Shown here piece by piece: positions 34,404 through 42,091 of a stretch of DNA of 64,000 nucleotides (its first letter is position 1; every line of letters begins with the position of its first letter). Source of the DNA: Morganella morganii_D (GTDB lineage Bacteria; Pseudomonadota; Gammaproteobacteria; Enterobacterales; Enterobacteriaceae); NCBI GenBank assembly GCA_044772875.1, contig CP173058.1:3162001-3226000 (forward strand), given 5' to 3'. The notes beneath the pieces are model-generated. The model searched no databases. It worked only from the letters and a program-made list of their open reading frames with translations, and was not told the DNA's origin. Both the position numbers and the translations under genes were made by a program.

Positions 34404-34422
34404 ATTTTTGGCTGACCAATTT
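34404..34422. promoter_or_regulatory. UxuR-type operator before uxuR
   Basis: The core TTGGCTGACCAA sits about 45 bp before the uxuR start, suggesting autoregulation by the same repressor that acts on uxuA and the transporter gene. Confidence 0.6.
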
Positions 34423-34461
34423 CTGATAAACTCTCCGGGTAGGAACTCCTTTTTTACGGCC

Positions 34462-35232
34462 ATGATAATGACACAGTTGACTGAACCCAAACGCCCTTAT
34501 CAGGAAGTCGGCTATGCTTTGCGCCAGATGATCACCAATATGGATTATGTCATCGGTGACAAACTGCCGCCTGAACGCGAAATTGCTGAAATGCTGGATG
34601 TCTCCCGGGCAGTTGTCCGTGAGGCACTGATTATGCTGGAACTGGAAAACCTGATTGAAGTCCGCAAAGGTTCCGGTATTTATGTTGTTGCACTGCCTAA
34701 TATGAGAGAAAGTGCAGCAACTGACCCGTGCGCGCTGAATGCGGCCGGCCCGTTTGAGCTGTTACAGGCGCGTCAGTTGCTGGAAAGCAATATCGCGGAA
34801 TTTGCAGCCACCCAGGCCACACCGGTGGATATTGCTGATATGCGCAGCGCCCTGCAGCGGGAACGCGACGAACTGAAAACCGGGGAAGATGAAACCGGTG
34901 ACCGTGAGTTTCACCTGGCAATAGCGCAGGCGACACATAACAGCATGCTGGTGGAGTTACTGAAGCAATCCTGGGCATGGCGGGAAAATAATCCGATGTG
35001 GCTGAAACTGCACACCCGGATCACCAATAAAGATTACCGCAAAGAGTGGATGACAGATCACCAGGTTATCCTCGCCGCAATGATTAAAAAAGATCCTGCG
35101 GCGGCCAAAGAAGCCATGTGGCAGCACCTGGAGAATGTGAAGCAGCGCCTGCTGGAGCTGTCTGATGTCGATGACCCTAATTTTGATGGTTATCTGTTCA
35201 ATTCCTATCCTGTCGACCTGGTGCGGAACTGA
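34462..35232 (+). CDS. uxuR: GntR-family hexuronate repressor UxuR
   Basis: The 256-residue protein has an N-terminal winged HTH (RPYQEVG, then PPEREIAEMLDVSRAVVREAL) and a C-terminal FadR/FCD ligand domain. CALNAAGPFELLQARQLLES matches E. coli UxuR more closely than ExuR. It is expected to repress the uxu genes until fructuronate or a related compound appears. The ATG at 34462 (or 34468) is chosen by homology; the open frame back to 34351 would read through the operator. The ribosome-binding site is weak. Confidence 0.9.
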   Translation: MIMTQLTEPKRPYQEVGYALRQMITNMDYVIGDKLPPEREIAEMLDVSRAVVREALIMLELENLIEVRKGSGIYVVALPNMRESAATDPCALNAAGPFELLQARQLLESNIAEFAATQATPVDIADMRSALQRERDELKTGEDETGDREFHLAIAQATHNSMLVELLKQSWAWRENNPMWLKLHTRITNKDYRKEWMTDHQVILAAMIKKDPAAAKEAMWQHLENVKQRLLELSDVDDPNFDGYLFNSYPVDLVRN

Positions 35233-35267
35233 TTCCGCCATACACGTTTACCCCCTCAGACACCGGA

Positions 35268-35295
35268 AACCGGGCAAAATCAGCCCGGTTTTTTT
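35268..35295 (+). terminator. uxuR terminator
   Basis: AACCGGGC/GCCCGGTT stem with a 7-base loop followed by a T-run. Confidence 0.88.
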
Positions 35296-35332
35296 GACCA
35301 TAAAATAAAAATAATACCCTTATTATTCATAG

Positions 35333-35348
35333 TGTGATTCACCTCTCA
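35333..35348. promoter_or_regulatory. CRP-like site before the C-S lyase operon
   Basis: TGTGATTCACCTCTCA has a full left half-site and a 4/5 right half-site at N6 spacing. It lies about 180 bp upstream of the PLP lyase gene, in a 231-bp AT-rich region with no ORF. Confidence 0.4.
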
Positions 35349-35526
35349 TTCATAAAAATGATGTAATCCACTGATAAATAGTATTTATTTTATAGCAGAG
35401 AAATTTATTCTCTGCCGTCTGCGGCTGCGGAATTTTTTTAGAAAATTTTTTCTGACTACCTGTGCCACTATCCGGCCATTACAATAACCATTAAATATTC
35501 ATCGCATATTTTACAGGACACCAACT

Positions 35527-36672
35527 ATGAGTAAGAAAATTGCCACTGTGCTGATCCACGGCGGACAGCAGCAGGATAAAGTTAACCATGCTATTTTCCC
35601 GGCGATCACCACCGCCAGTACTTTTGTGCAGACCAGCCTGAGCGAACACGGCGAATACGCCTATTCCCGTGTCAGTAACCCGACCCGCCACGCCTATGAA
35701 ACGCTGCTGGCCGATGTTGAGGAAGGTACTTACGCCACCGCGACCGCTTCCGGTGTGGCCGCTGCGGCGCTTGTGCTGAATATCTTCCCGCAGGGCTCCC
35801 ATATTATTGCGATGAAAGGCGTGTACGGCGGGACTTTCCGTCTGTTTGAGCGCGTGGCAAAAGAAAACTGCGGCCATGAGTTCGATTATGTTGATCTCAA
35901 TGATTTAGCGGCAGTACGCAGCAAAATCAAAGGCAACACCCGCCTGATCTGGATAGAAAGCCCGACTAACCCGTTACTCGAACTGGTTGATATTGAAGCC
36001 ATCTGCGGGCTGGCCAAAGAACACAATATCGTGACCTGCATCGATAACACCTTCGCGACACCGTGGAACCAGAAACCACTGACCATGGGTGCGGATCTGA
36101 TTATGGTTTCCTCCAGTAAATATATCGGCGGTCACTCCGATTTAATCGGCGGCGCGGTTATCACCAACCGTGACGATCTCGCGGAGAGACTGAATTTCCT
36201 GAAAACCACCACCGGCGCGATTGCGTCACCGTTTGATGCCTATCTCGCCCTGCGCGGCCTGAAAACCCTGGCACTGCGTATGGCGGCACAGTGCAGCAAT
36301 GCACAGGCCGTGGCGGAATTCCTGTCCGGTCACGACAAAATTGAGAAGGTGTTTTATCCGGGCCTGAAAGATCACCCGCAGTATGAATTATGCAAAAAAC
36401 AGATGCGTACGGGCGGTGCCGTGGTCACTATTCAGCTGAAAGGCGGCCTCGCGGAAACTGAAGAATTTGTCAGAAAACTCCGCTATTTTGTGCTCGCTGA
36501 ATCGCTGGGCGGTGTGGAAAGCATGGTGAATCACTCCGCCACCATGTCCCACGGCTCCATGACCCGTGAAGAGCGCGAATCCATCGGTGTTTTTGACAGC
36601 ACGCTGCGTTTGTCTGCCGGCATCGAAGATATCGGCGATTTACTGGCTGATTTACAGCAGGCACTGGCCTGA
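35527..36672 (+). CDS. PLP-dependent C-S lyase of the Cys/Met metabolism family
   Basis: The 381-residue protein is of the MetB/MetC/MGL fold. The PLP-binding lysine is Lys198 in SSSKYIGGHSD, and the conserved tyrosine is Tyr100. The residue after Gly101 is glycine, not the cysteine that marks methionine gamma-lyase (Cys115 in the 15.3-kb enzyme), so methionine is a less likely substrate. Candidates are cystathionine, cysteine, cystine or homocysteine. It is first in an apparent operon with a NhaC-type carrier and a D-cysteine desulfhydrase, which points to catabolism rather than methionine synthesis. No metL or other methionine synthesis gene is nearby. Confidence 0.82.
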   Translation: MSKKIATVLIHGGQQQDKVNHAIFPAITTASTFVQTSLSEHGEYAYSRVSNPTRHAYETLLADVEEGTYATATASGVAAAALVLNIFPQGSHIIAMKGVYGGTFRLFERVAKENCGHEFDYVDLNDLAAVRSKIKGNTRLIWIESPTNPLLELVDIEAICGLAKEHNIVTCIDNTFATPWNQKPLTMGADLIMVSSSKYIGGHSDLIGGAVITNRDDLAERLNFLKTTTGAIASPFDAYLALRGLKTLALRMAAQCSNAQAVAEFLSGHDKIEKVFYPGLKDHPQYELCKKQMRTGGAVVTIQLKGGLAETEEFVRKLRYFVLAESLGGVESMVNHSATMSHGSMTREERESIGVFDSTLRLSAGIEDIGDLLADLQQALA

Positions 36673-36709
36673 CACAGCATCACTACCACAATAATAAAAG
36701 AGAAAGCGT

Positions 36710-38155
36710 ATGCAGGACTATGGTATCTGGACGGTTATCACACCGGTCGTCACAATTATTCTGGCCATCTGTACCCGTCAGGTGATTTTATCACTGCTGA
36801 TCGGGATACTTGTCGGCTTTACTGTTATTCATGATCACAACGTCTTACTGGGGATCCGTGCGACCCTCGAAGGGATTATTGATGTCTTCAAATCATCAGG
36901 AAACGCCAAAACCATCATCTTTATGCTGATGATTGGCGGGATTATGCGGCTGGTCGTGGTGACCGGCGGTGTACGGGCACTTGTCCGCCTGCTGACCAAC
37001 AAAACACAGATCATCAAAGGCCGCAAAGGCGTACAGCTGCTGGCGGTGATCATCACTTCCCTGATTTTTATCGAAAGTTCAATTAACCAGCTGGTTTCCG
37101 GTGCCTCCACCAAAGCACTGGCGAAAAAATACGGCGTACCGCCGGAGAAAATGTCTTACATCATCCAGACCGCCTGTGTGTCTGTCTGTTCTTCCGCCAT
37201 GATCAACGGCTGGGGTGCGGCAATGATGGGTGTTATCGGTGTGCAGATTTCTCAGGGGCTGATCACCGGCGAACCGTTTGATATTCTGGCACATTCCATG
37301 ATTTACAACATCATGGCCTGGTTCTCGCTCGCCAGCATTCTGTTCTATATCTTCAGTAATGTGTCCTGGGGGCCGATGCGCAAAGCAGAAATGCGCGCGC
37401 AGGCACTCACTTACTCTGCGGATGTTGTCACCGGCACCCCGGAAGAGACATATGATGAGCCGGAAGATGATAAAGACATTATCAATCATCCGAACTGCCA
37501 TACCTCACTGAACTTCTTTATCCCGATCCTCTCCACCATTCTGATGGTACCGGTGGCGCTGTATATCACCGGTGACGGTGAATTCAGCAAAGGCAGCGGC
37601 TCCACCTCTGTTTACTGGGGGGTGATGTTCGGTACGGCGGTATCATTTGTCTGGTTCCTCGCACGCCGCGTGATGAATGTGGATACCTTCTTTAAAGAGC
37701 TCTACATCGGCTATGCCAATATGATTAAAATCAGTTCGGTGATGATCCTTGCCTTCCTGATGGGCTCGGTCTCCTCTGATCTGAACACCGGTGCTTATAT
37801 TGCCCAGGTGACATCCGGGGTTATCGCGCCGGGCTTCTCTGTCGGCTTTATCTTCCTGATCAGTGCCATTATGTCACTGGCGACAGGCACCTCCTGGGGT
37901 ACATTCGCCATCATGATCCCTATTGGTGTGCAGCTGGGTCTGTCCGTTGGTATGCCGCCGGAATATATGATTGGTGCCGCTATCGCCGGATCTATCTTTG
38001 GTGATATGACATCCCCTATCTCCAGTGATGCGATCGTTGCGTCGATGGCGACAGACTGTGACCATATTGAACACATCCGTACCCAGATGCCGTATGCGGT
38101 ATTAACCGCGAGTTTCGCGCTGGCCGTCTATCTCTGGTTAGGATTCACCTACTGA
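36710..38155 (+). CDS. NhaC-family Na+/H+ antiporter-like carrier
   Basis: The 481-residue protein has about 11-12 hydrophobic segments and the NhaC-superfamily architecture, with a repeat-like core (LIFIESSINQLVSGASTKAL and the later GTSWGTFAIMIPIG / PISSDAIVASMATDCDHIEH regions). Family members include Na+/H+ antiporters, malate/lactate exchangers and the methionine importer MetT. Here it lies 37 bases after a C-S lyase gene and 30 bases before a D-cysteine desulfhydrase gene, so import of a sulfur amino acid is plausible. Substrate is inferred from context only. Confidence 0.8.
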   Translation: MQDYGIWTVITPVVTIILAICTRQVILSLLIGILVGFTVIHDHNVLLGIRATLEGIIDVFKSSGNAKTIIFMLMIGGIMRLVVVTGGVRALVRLLTNKTQIIKGRKGVQLLAVIITSLIFIESSINQLVSGASTKALAKKYGVPPEKMSYIIQTACVSVCSSAMINGWGAAMMGVIGVQISQGLITGEPFDILAHSMIYNIMAWFSLASILFYIFSNVSWGPMRKAEMRAQALTYSADVVTGTPEETYDEPEDDKDIINHPNCHTSLNFFIPILSTILMVPVALYITGDGEFSKGSGSTSVYWGVMFGTAVSFVWFLARRVMNVDTFFKELYIGYANMIKISSVMILAFLMGSVSSDLNTGAYIAQVTSGVIAPGFSVGFIFLISAIMSLATGTSWGTFAIMIPIGVQLGLSVGMPPEYMIGAAIAGSIFGDMTSPISSDAIVASMATDCDHIEHIRTQMPYAVLTASFALAVYLWLGFTY

Positions 38156-38185
38156 GCGTGACTGCGAATTCAATAAGGAAATGAT

Positions 38186-39205
38186 ATGTCTTCTTCTGTA
38201 ACCACTGCCGGGGCAACCCGGCTGCAACAGACACTGGCGCAGTTCAGCAAGCTTAATCTGCTGGGCGGTATCACACCGCTGAATAAATTGAATAATCTCT
38301 CCCGCCTGCTGGGACGGGAGATTTACATCAAGCGCGATGATCTGACGCCGCTGGCGGCGGGCGGCAACAAGCTGCGTAAGCTGGAATTCCTGATGGCAGA
38401 CGCCCTGGAAAAAGGCGCACAGTTTATTGTCACCGCCGGAGCCATTCAGTCCAACCATGTCCGGCAGACCGCTGCTGTCGCAGCGATGTACGGCCTGAAA
38501 TGTGTGGCGCTGCTGGAAAACCCGATCGGCAGTCAGGAAGCGAATTTCCTGAATAACGGCAACAAACTGCTGACAGATTTATTCGGCGCGCACTGTGTAA
38601 TGTGTGATGCCCTGACCGATCCGGATGCGCAGATGCAGGCGCTGATCAACCACATGCAGCTCAGTGACGCTTATATCGTGCCGGTCGGCGGCTCAAATAT
38701 GCTTGGTTCTCTCGGCTATGTGCAGTGCGCCCTGGAAATCGCACAGCAGACACCGGAAGGTACGGAATTCGGAGCCGTCGTGGTGGCTTCCGGCAGCGCC
38801 GGTACGCATGCCGGGCTGTCTGCCGGATTGCAGTTGGTGATGCCGCAGACGCCGGTTATCGGCGTCACTGTATCCCGGACTTATGCCGATCAGGCACCGA
38901 AAGTCGTGAAACTCCAAAACGAACTGGTACAACTGTTTGGTATTGAAACACCGGCACCGGTCGCGCTGTGGGACAATTATTTTGCACCGGAATACGGCAT
39001 GCCGAATTCCGGCGGACTGGAAGCCATTGAACTGCTGGCACGTCACGAAGGCATTTTGCTGGACCCGGTTTACACCGGTAAAGCCATGGCCGGACTGATT
39101 GACCGGGTACGGAAGCATCCGCAGGATACCTCGCCGCTTCTGTTTGTGCATACCGGCGGCGCCGCCGGATTATTTGCTTATCCGGAAGTGAGCGCAGCAA
39201 TATAA
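38186..39205 (+). CDS. dcyD: D-cysteine desulfhydrase
   Basis: DcyD degrades D-cysteine to pyruvate, ammonia and hydrogen sulfide. The 339-residue protein is of the ACC-deaminase/DcyD PLP fold, with the PLP lysine in GGNKLRKLEF and the GAIQSNHVRQTAA motif typical of DcyD. AAGGA precedes the ATG. It closes the three-gene operon with the C-S lyase and the NhaC-type carrier. In E. coli dcyD sits with cystine transport genes, so a link to sulfur amino acids is usual; this arrangement with a NhaC carrier is different. Confidence 0.9.
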   Translation: MSSSVTTAGATRLQQTLAQFSKLNLLGGITPLNKLNNLSRLLGREIYIKRDDLTPLAAGGNKLRKLEFLMADALEKGAQFIVTAGAIQSNHVRQTAAVAAMYGLKCVALLENPIGSQEANFLNNGNKLLTDLFGAHCVMCDALTDPDAQMQALINHMQLSDAYIVPVGGSNMLGSLGYVQCALEIAQQTPEGTEFGAVVVASGSAGTHAGLSAGLQLVMPQTPVIGVTVSRTYADQAPKVVKLQNELVQLFGIETPAPVALWDNYFAPEYGMPNSGGLEAIELLARHEGILLDPVYTGKAMAGLIDRVRKHPQDTSPLLFVHTGGAAGLFAYPEVSAAI

Positions 39206-39313
39206 ATCAATCCTGCATCATATTATAATTTACTTATAACATCAGACAGATACCGGCAATATATTTTATTGCGATATCTGTTATCCCTCGCATTACTGAT
39301 AATATCTCTCATT

Positions 39314-39351
39314 AGCAGCGGCCGTCAGAATTTTCCCGGACGGCCGCTGCT
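39314..39351. terminator. strong 13-bp hairpin between convergent genes
   Basis: AGCAGCGGCCGTC/GACGGCCGCTGCT pairs perfectly around a 12-base loop between the dcyD end and the end of the minus-strand gene at 39354. There is no T-run, so it may stop transcription only weakly or act as an mRNA 3'-end stabiliser on either strand. Confidence 0.6.
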
Positions 39352-39353
39352 GT

Positions 39354-39932
39354 TCAGCTGATACCGGAACATCCCCGCCATGCCATCGGTACAGCGGCAA
39401 GGTTATAGAGCGGGGTTCCCAGCAGGTAATGATCATACACCGTCAGTCCCGGTGTTTTGTCTTTTTCCATCGCGTAATATTCGACAGGAAGAATAAACGA
39501 CAATAATAACAGTGAGATACCTGCATTACGAATAGCACGGCGCGGTAATGTCCGGCTCAGCAGATGAACCACAGCAAAATATGCCCCGGAAACCACCATA
39601 AAAAACAACATAATACCGCTGTTTTCAGCCAGGAAATCTCCGGCTGACAAAGGGTATCCCTGATGCAGCAGATCAGGAAGATCCGTCAGATATTCAGCTC
39701 CCGCCTCGCGGCGGAAAAAAGCGGAGACAGATAAGTTCAGCCCCCACAAAACCGTCAGCAGGCCAACGACAATTTGGCCTGCTGTATAGCGGCAGAGATA
39801 CACATTCGCCAACAGCAGTAATGTGCCCATCACCGTAATTTTCACATTGTACTCCGCACCCGGTCCGCCGGCTAAGACAGCCGGTACCAGAGCAATCGGC
39901 ACAATCAGTAAAACAGAAGAAAACAGACGCAT
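39354..39932 (-). CDS. polytopic membrane protein resembling the N-terminus of a phosphoethanolamine transferase
   Basis: The 192-residue protein has about five hydrophobic spans. Their layout, the RTLPRRAIRN segment and the terminal TPLYNLAAVPMAW stretch recall the membrane domain that precedes the catalytic sulfatase-like domain in EptA/CptA-type lipid A phosphoethanolamine transferases. The catalytic domain is absent and the gene stops just before the hairpin at 39351. It could be a truncated transferase or an unrelated membrane protein. No ribosome-binding site is evident. Confidence 0.5.
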   Translation of the reverse strand: MRLFSSVLLIVPIALVPAVLAGGPGAEYNVKITVMGTLLLLANVYLCRYTAGQIVVGLLTVLWGLNLSVSAFFRREAGAEYLTDLPDLLHQGYPLSAGDFLAENSGIMLFFMVVSGAYFAVVHLLSRTLPRRAIRNAGISLLLLSFILPVEYYAMEKDKTPGLTVYDHYLLGTPLYNLAAVPMAWRGCSGIS

Positions 39933-40008
39933 AAATTAACTTTTAAGCAACATAAACAAGCGGGTTGCAGTAAACCATTAACAACCTGATAAAACAAGTG
40001 CCGGAGAA

Positions 40009-40043
40009 AAAGAAAAACGCGGCCTCCGCAACGGAGACCACGC
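40009..40043 (-). terminator. terminator of acs-yjcH-actP
   Basis: A GC-rich stem (GGTCTCCG/CGGAGGCC on the minus strand) with a 3-base loop is followed in the minus direction by TTTTT and further T-rich sequence, 12 bases after the actP stop. Confidence 0.8.
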
Positions 40044-40054
40044 TGTGACATCTG

Positions 40055-41710
40055 TCAGTGGGATTTACCCTGCTCAATTCCGATACCTATCTGAGAGCGG
40101 ATAAACTGTGCCTCAAAACGACTGCGTTCTTCCTGACCCTGTGCAGAGTTATCCGTCACAGACACCAGCCAGGCCGCGATAAAGGCAGCAAACATAGAGA
40201 AAAGTGCGGGATATTCATAAGGATAAATCGCTTTTTCATGTCCGAGAATACCGACCCAGATAGTCGGCCCGAGGATCATCAGAATCACAGCAGTTAACAA
40301 TCCCAGCCAGCCGCCCGCCAGCGCACCGCGTGTAGTCAGGCGTTTCCAGTACATGGAAAGCAGGATGATCGGAAAATTACAGCTCGCTGCGATAGAGAAG
40401 GCCAGCCCCACCATAAAGGCAATGTTTTGTTTCTCAAACAAAATACCCAGGCCGATGGCGACAATTCCGAGAATAATGACCGTGATTTTAGAGACTTTTA
40501 ATTCATCCCGCTCATTGGCTTTTCCGTCTTTAATGACACAGGCGTACAGGTCATGGGAAACCGCAGAAGCACCCGCCAGAGTCAGTCCGGCAACAACTGC
40601 CAGAATCGTGGCAAATGCCACAGCAGAGATAAAGCCGAGGAACAGATTTCCGCCGACCGCATCCGCCAGATGCACCGCCGCCATATTGGTACCACCGATC
40701 AGGGCACCTGCGGCGTCTTTAAATACCGGGTTCGGGCTGACCAGCAGAATGGCACCGAAGCCGATAATAAAGGTCAGGATATAGAAATAACCAATGAATC
40801 CGGTGGCATAGAACACACTCTTACGGGCTTCTTTGGCATCACTGACCGTGAAGAAACGCATAATAATATGCGGCAGCCCGGCCGTACCAAACATCAGAGC
40901 CAGTCCCAGGGATAATGCCGAAACCGGATCCGACACCAGCCCGCCCGGGCTCATAATCGCCGGGCCGTTTTTATGTACTGCGACCGCATCTTTAAACAAG
41001 GTATTAAAGTTGAAATCCACGGCTTTCATCACCATCAGCGCCATAAAGCTGGCACCGGCAAGTAACAGAACCGCTTTGATAATCTGCACCCAGGTCGTTG
41101 CCAGCATGCCGCCGAACAGGACATAAAACACCATCAGAATACCGACCAGCACAACTGCCACGATATAGTTAAGCCCGAATAACAGCTCAATCAGTTTACC
41201 GGCACCCACCATCTGCGCAATCAGATACAGCGCCACCACCACCAGCGAGCCACTGGCAGACAGTACTCTGATCGGCCGGGCTTTCAGGCGGTAAGAGACC
41301 ACATCCGCAAAAGTATAGCGCCCGAGGTTACGCAGACGTTCCGCAATCAGGAACAGGATCACCGGCCAGCCAATCAGAAAACCGATGGAGTAAATCAGGC
41401 CATCATACCCGGACGTGTAGACCAGCGCTGAGATCCCGAGGAATGATGCGGCGGACATAAAGTCGCCGGCTATTGCCAGTCCGTTCTGAAACCCGGTAAT
41501 TTTCCCCCCTGCGGTATAATATTCCGCCCGGGAACGCGTCCGTTTTGCCGCCCAATAGGTGATATAAAGTGTCAAACCAACAAAGATCAGGAACATAATA
41601 ATGGCCTGATAGTTCACCGGCTGGCGCTCAACCGGCCCGCTGATGGCATCCGCGTGACTGAACAGCGGAAACAGCAGGGATAACAGAAGAGCAGAAAGGC
41701 GCGTTTTCAT
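40055..41710 (-). CDS. actP: cation/acetate symporter ActP
   Basis: The 551-residue protein is a sodium:solute symporter family member with a cleavable-looking N-terminal signal (SALLLSLLFPLFSHADA) and about 13 membrane segments. ActP imports acetate and glycolate. It overlaps yjcH by four bases and follows acs in the same direction, the same order as E. coli acs-yjcH-actP. Confidence 0.95.
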   Translation of the reverse strand: MKTRLSALLLSLLFPLFSHADAISGPVERQPVNYQAIIMFLIFVGLTLYITYWAAKRTRSRAEYYTAGGKITGFQNGLAIAGDFMSAASFLGISALVYTSGYDGLIYSIGFLIGWPVILFLIAERLRNLGRYTFADVVSYRLKARPIRVLSASGSLVVVALYLIAQMVGAGKLIELLFGLNYIVAVVLVGILMVFYVLFGGMLATTWVQIIKAVLLLAGASFMALMVMKAVDFNFNTLFKDAVAVHKNGPAIMSPGGLVSDPVSALSLGLALMFGTAGLPHIIMRFFTVSDAKEARKSVFYATGFIGYFYILTFIIGFGAILLVSPNPVFKDAAGALIGGTNMAAVHLADAVGGNLFLGFISAVAFATILAVVAGLTLAGASAVSHDLYACVIKDGKANERDELKVSKITVIILGIVAIGLGILFEKQNIAFMVGLAFSIAASCNFPIILLSMYWKRLTTRGALAGGWLGLLTAVILMILGPTIWVGILGHEKAIYPYEYPALFSMFAAFIAAWLVSVTDNSAQGQEERSRFEAQFIRSQIGIGIEQGKSH

Positions 41711-42018
41711 TGTTTCACCCCGCGGATAATTTCGGCGGTCAGACGGTCAAATTCACCGTTTGCGCGGACGGTATAGATACCGGTCAGGATAAAAGCACTG
41801 ACAATCAGCCCGATGCCGACAGGGATCCCGCGGGTAATCGTCAGACCTTCGCCGAGTGGTGTGCCCAGCCATTGCGGATCAAATGCAATCAGAATAATAA
41901 AGCTGACATACAGCACAAGTGTGATAGCAGACAATGTCCATGAGAACCGACTGCGCTTTCTGACCAGTTCCTGAAAGCGAGGGTCATTCTCCACCTGCTG
42001 ATAAATGGATGCGCTCAT
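41707..42018 (-). CDS. yjcH: DUF485 membrane protein YjcH
   Basis: The 103-residue protein has two membrane segments (SAITLVLYVSFIILIAF and GIPVGIGLIVSAFILTGIY) and the DUF485 character of E. coli YjcH, with an N-terminal NDPRFQELVRKRSRF signature. It is always found with ActP; its molecular role is not established. It overlaps actP by four bases, suggesting coupled translation. Confidence 0.92.
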   Translation of the reverse strand: MSASIYQQVENDPRFQELVRKRSRFSWTLSAITLVLYVSFIILIAFDPQWLGTPLGEGLTITRGIPVGIGLIVSAFILTGIYTVRANGEFDRLTAEIIRGVKQ

Positions 42019-42091
42019 TGAGGATACTCCTCTGTTTTTGTTATCCGGAGTGTCAGTGCCGCATCACACGGCACTGACTGAGGTTAGTGTG

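Noticed and set aside
35440..35485. Possible sigma-54 promoter before the C-S lyase operon (GTGCCA near 35463)
   Set aside because: The -12 element is missing on the matching strand and the orientation would be leftward.
35527..36672. Second methionine gamma-lyase
   Set aside because: The position of the gamma-lyase cysteine (after Tyr-Gly) is glycine, so methionine is not the favoured substrate.
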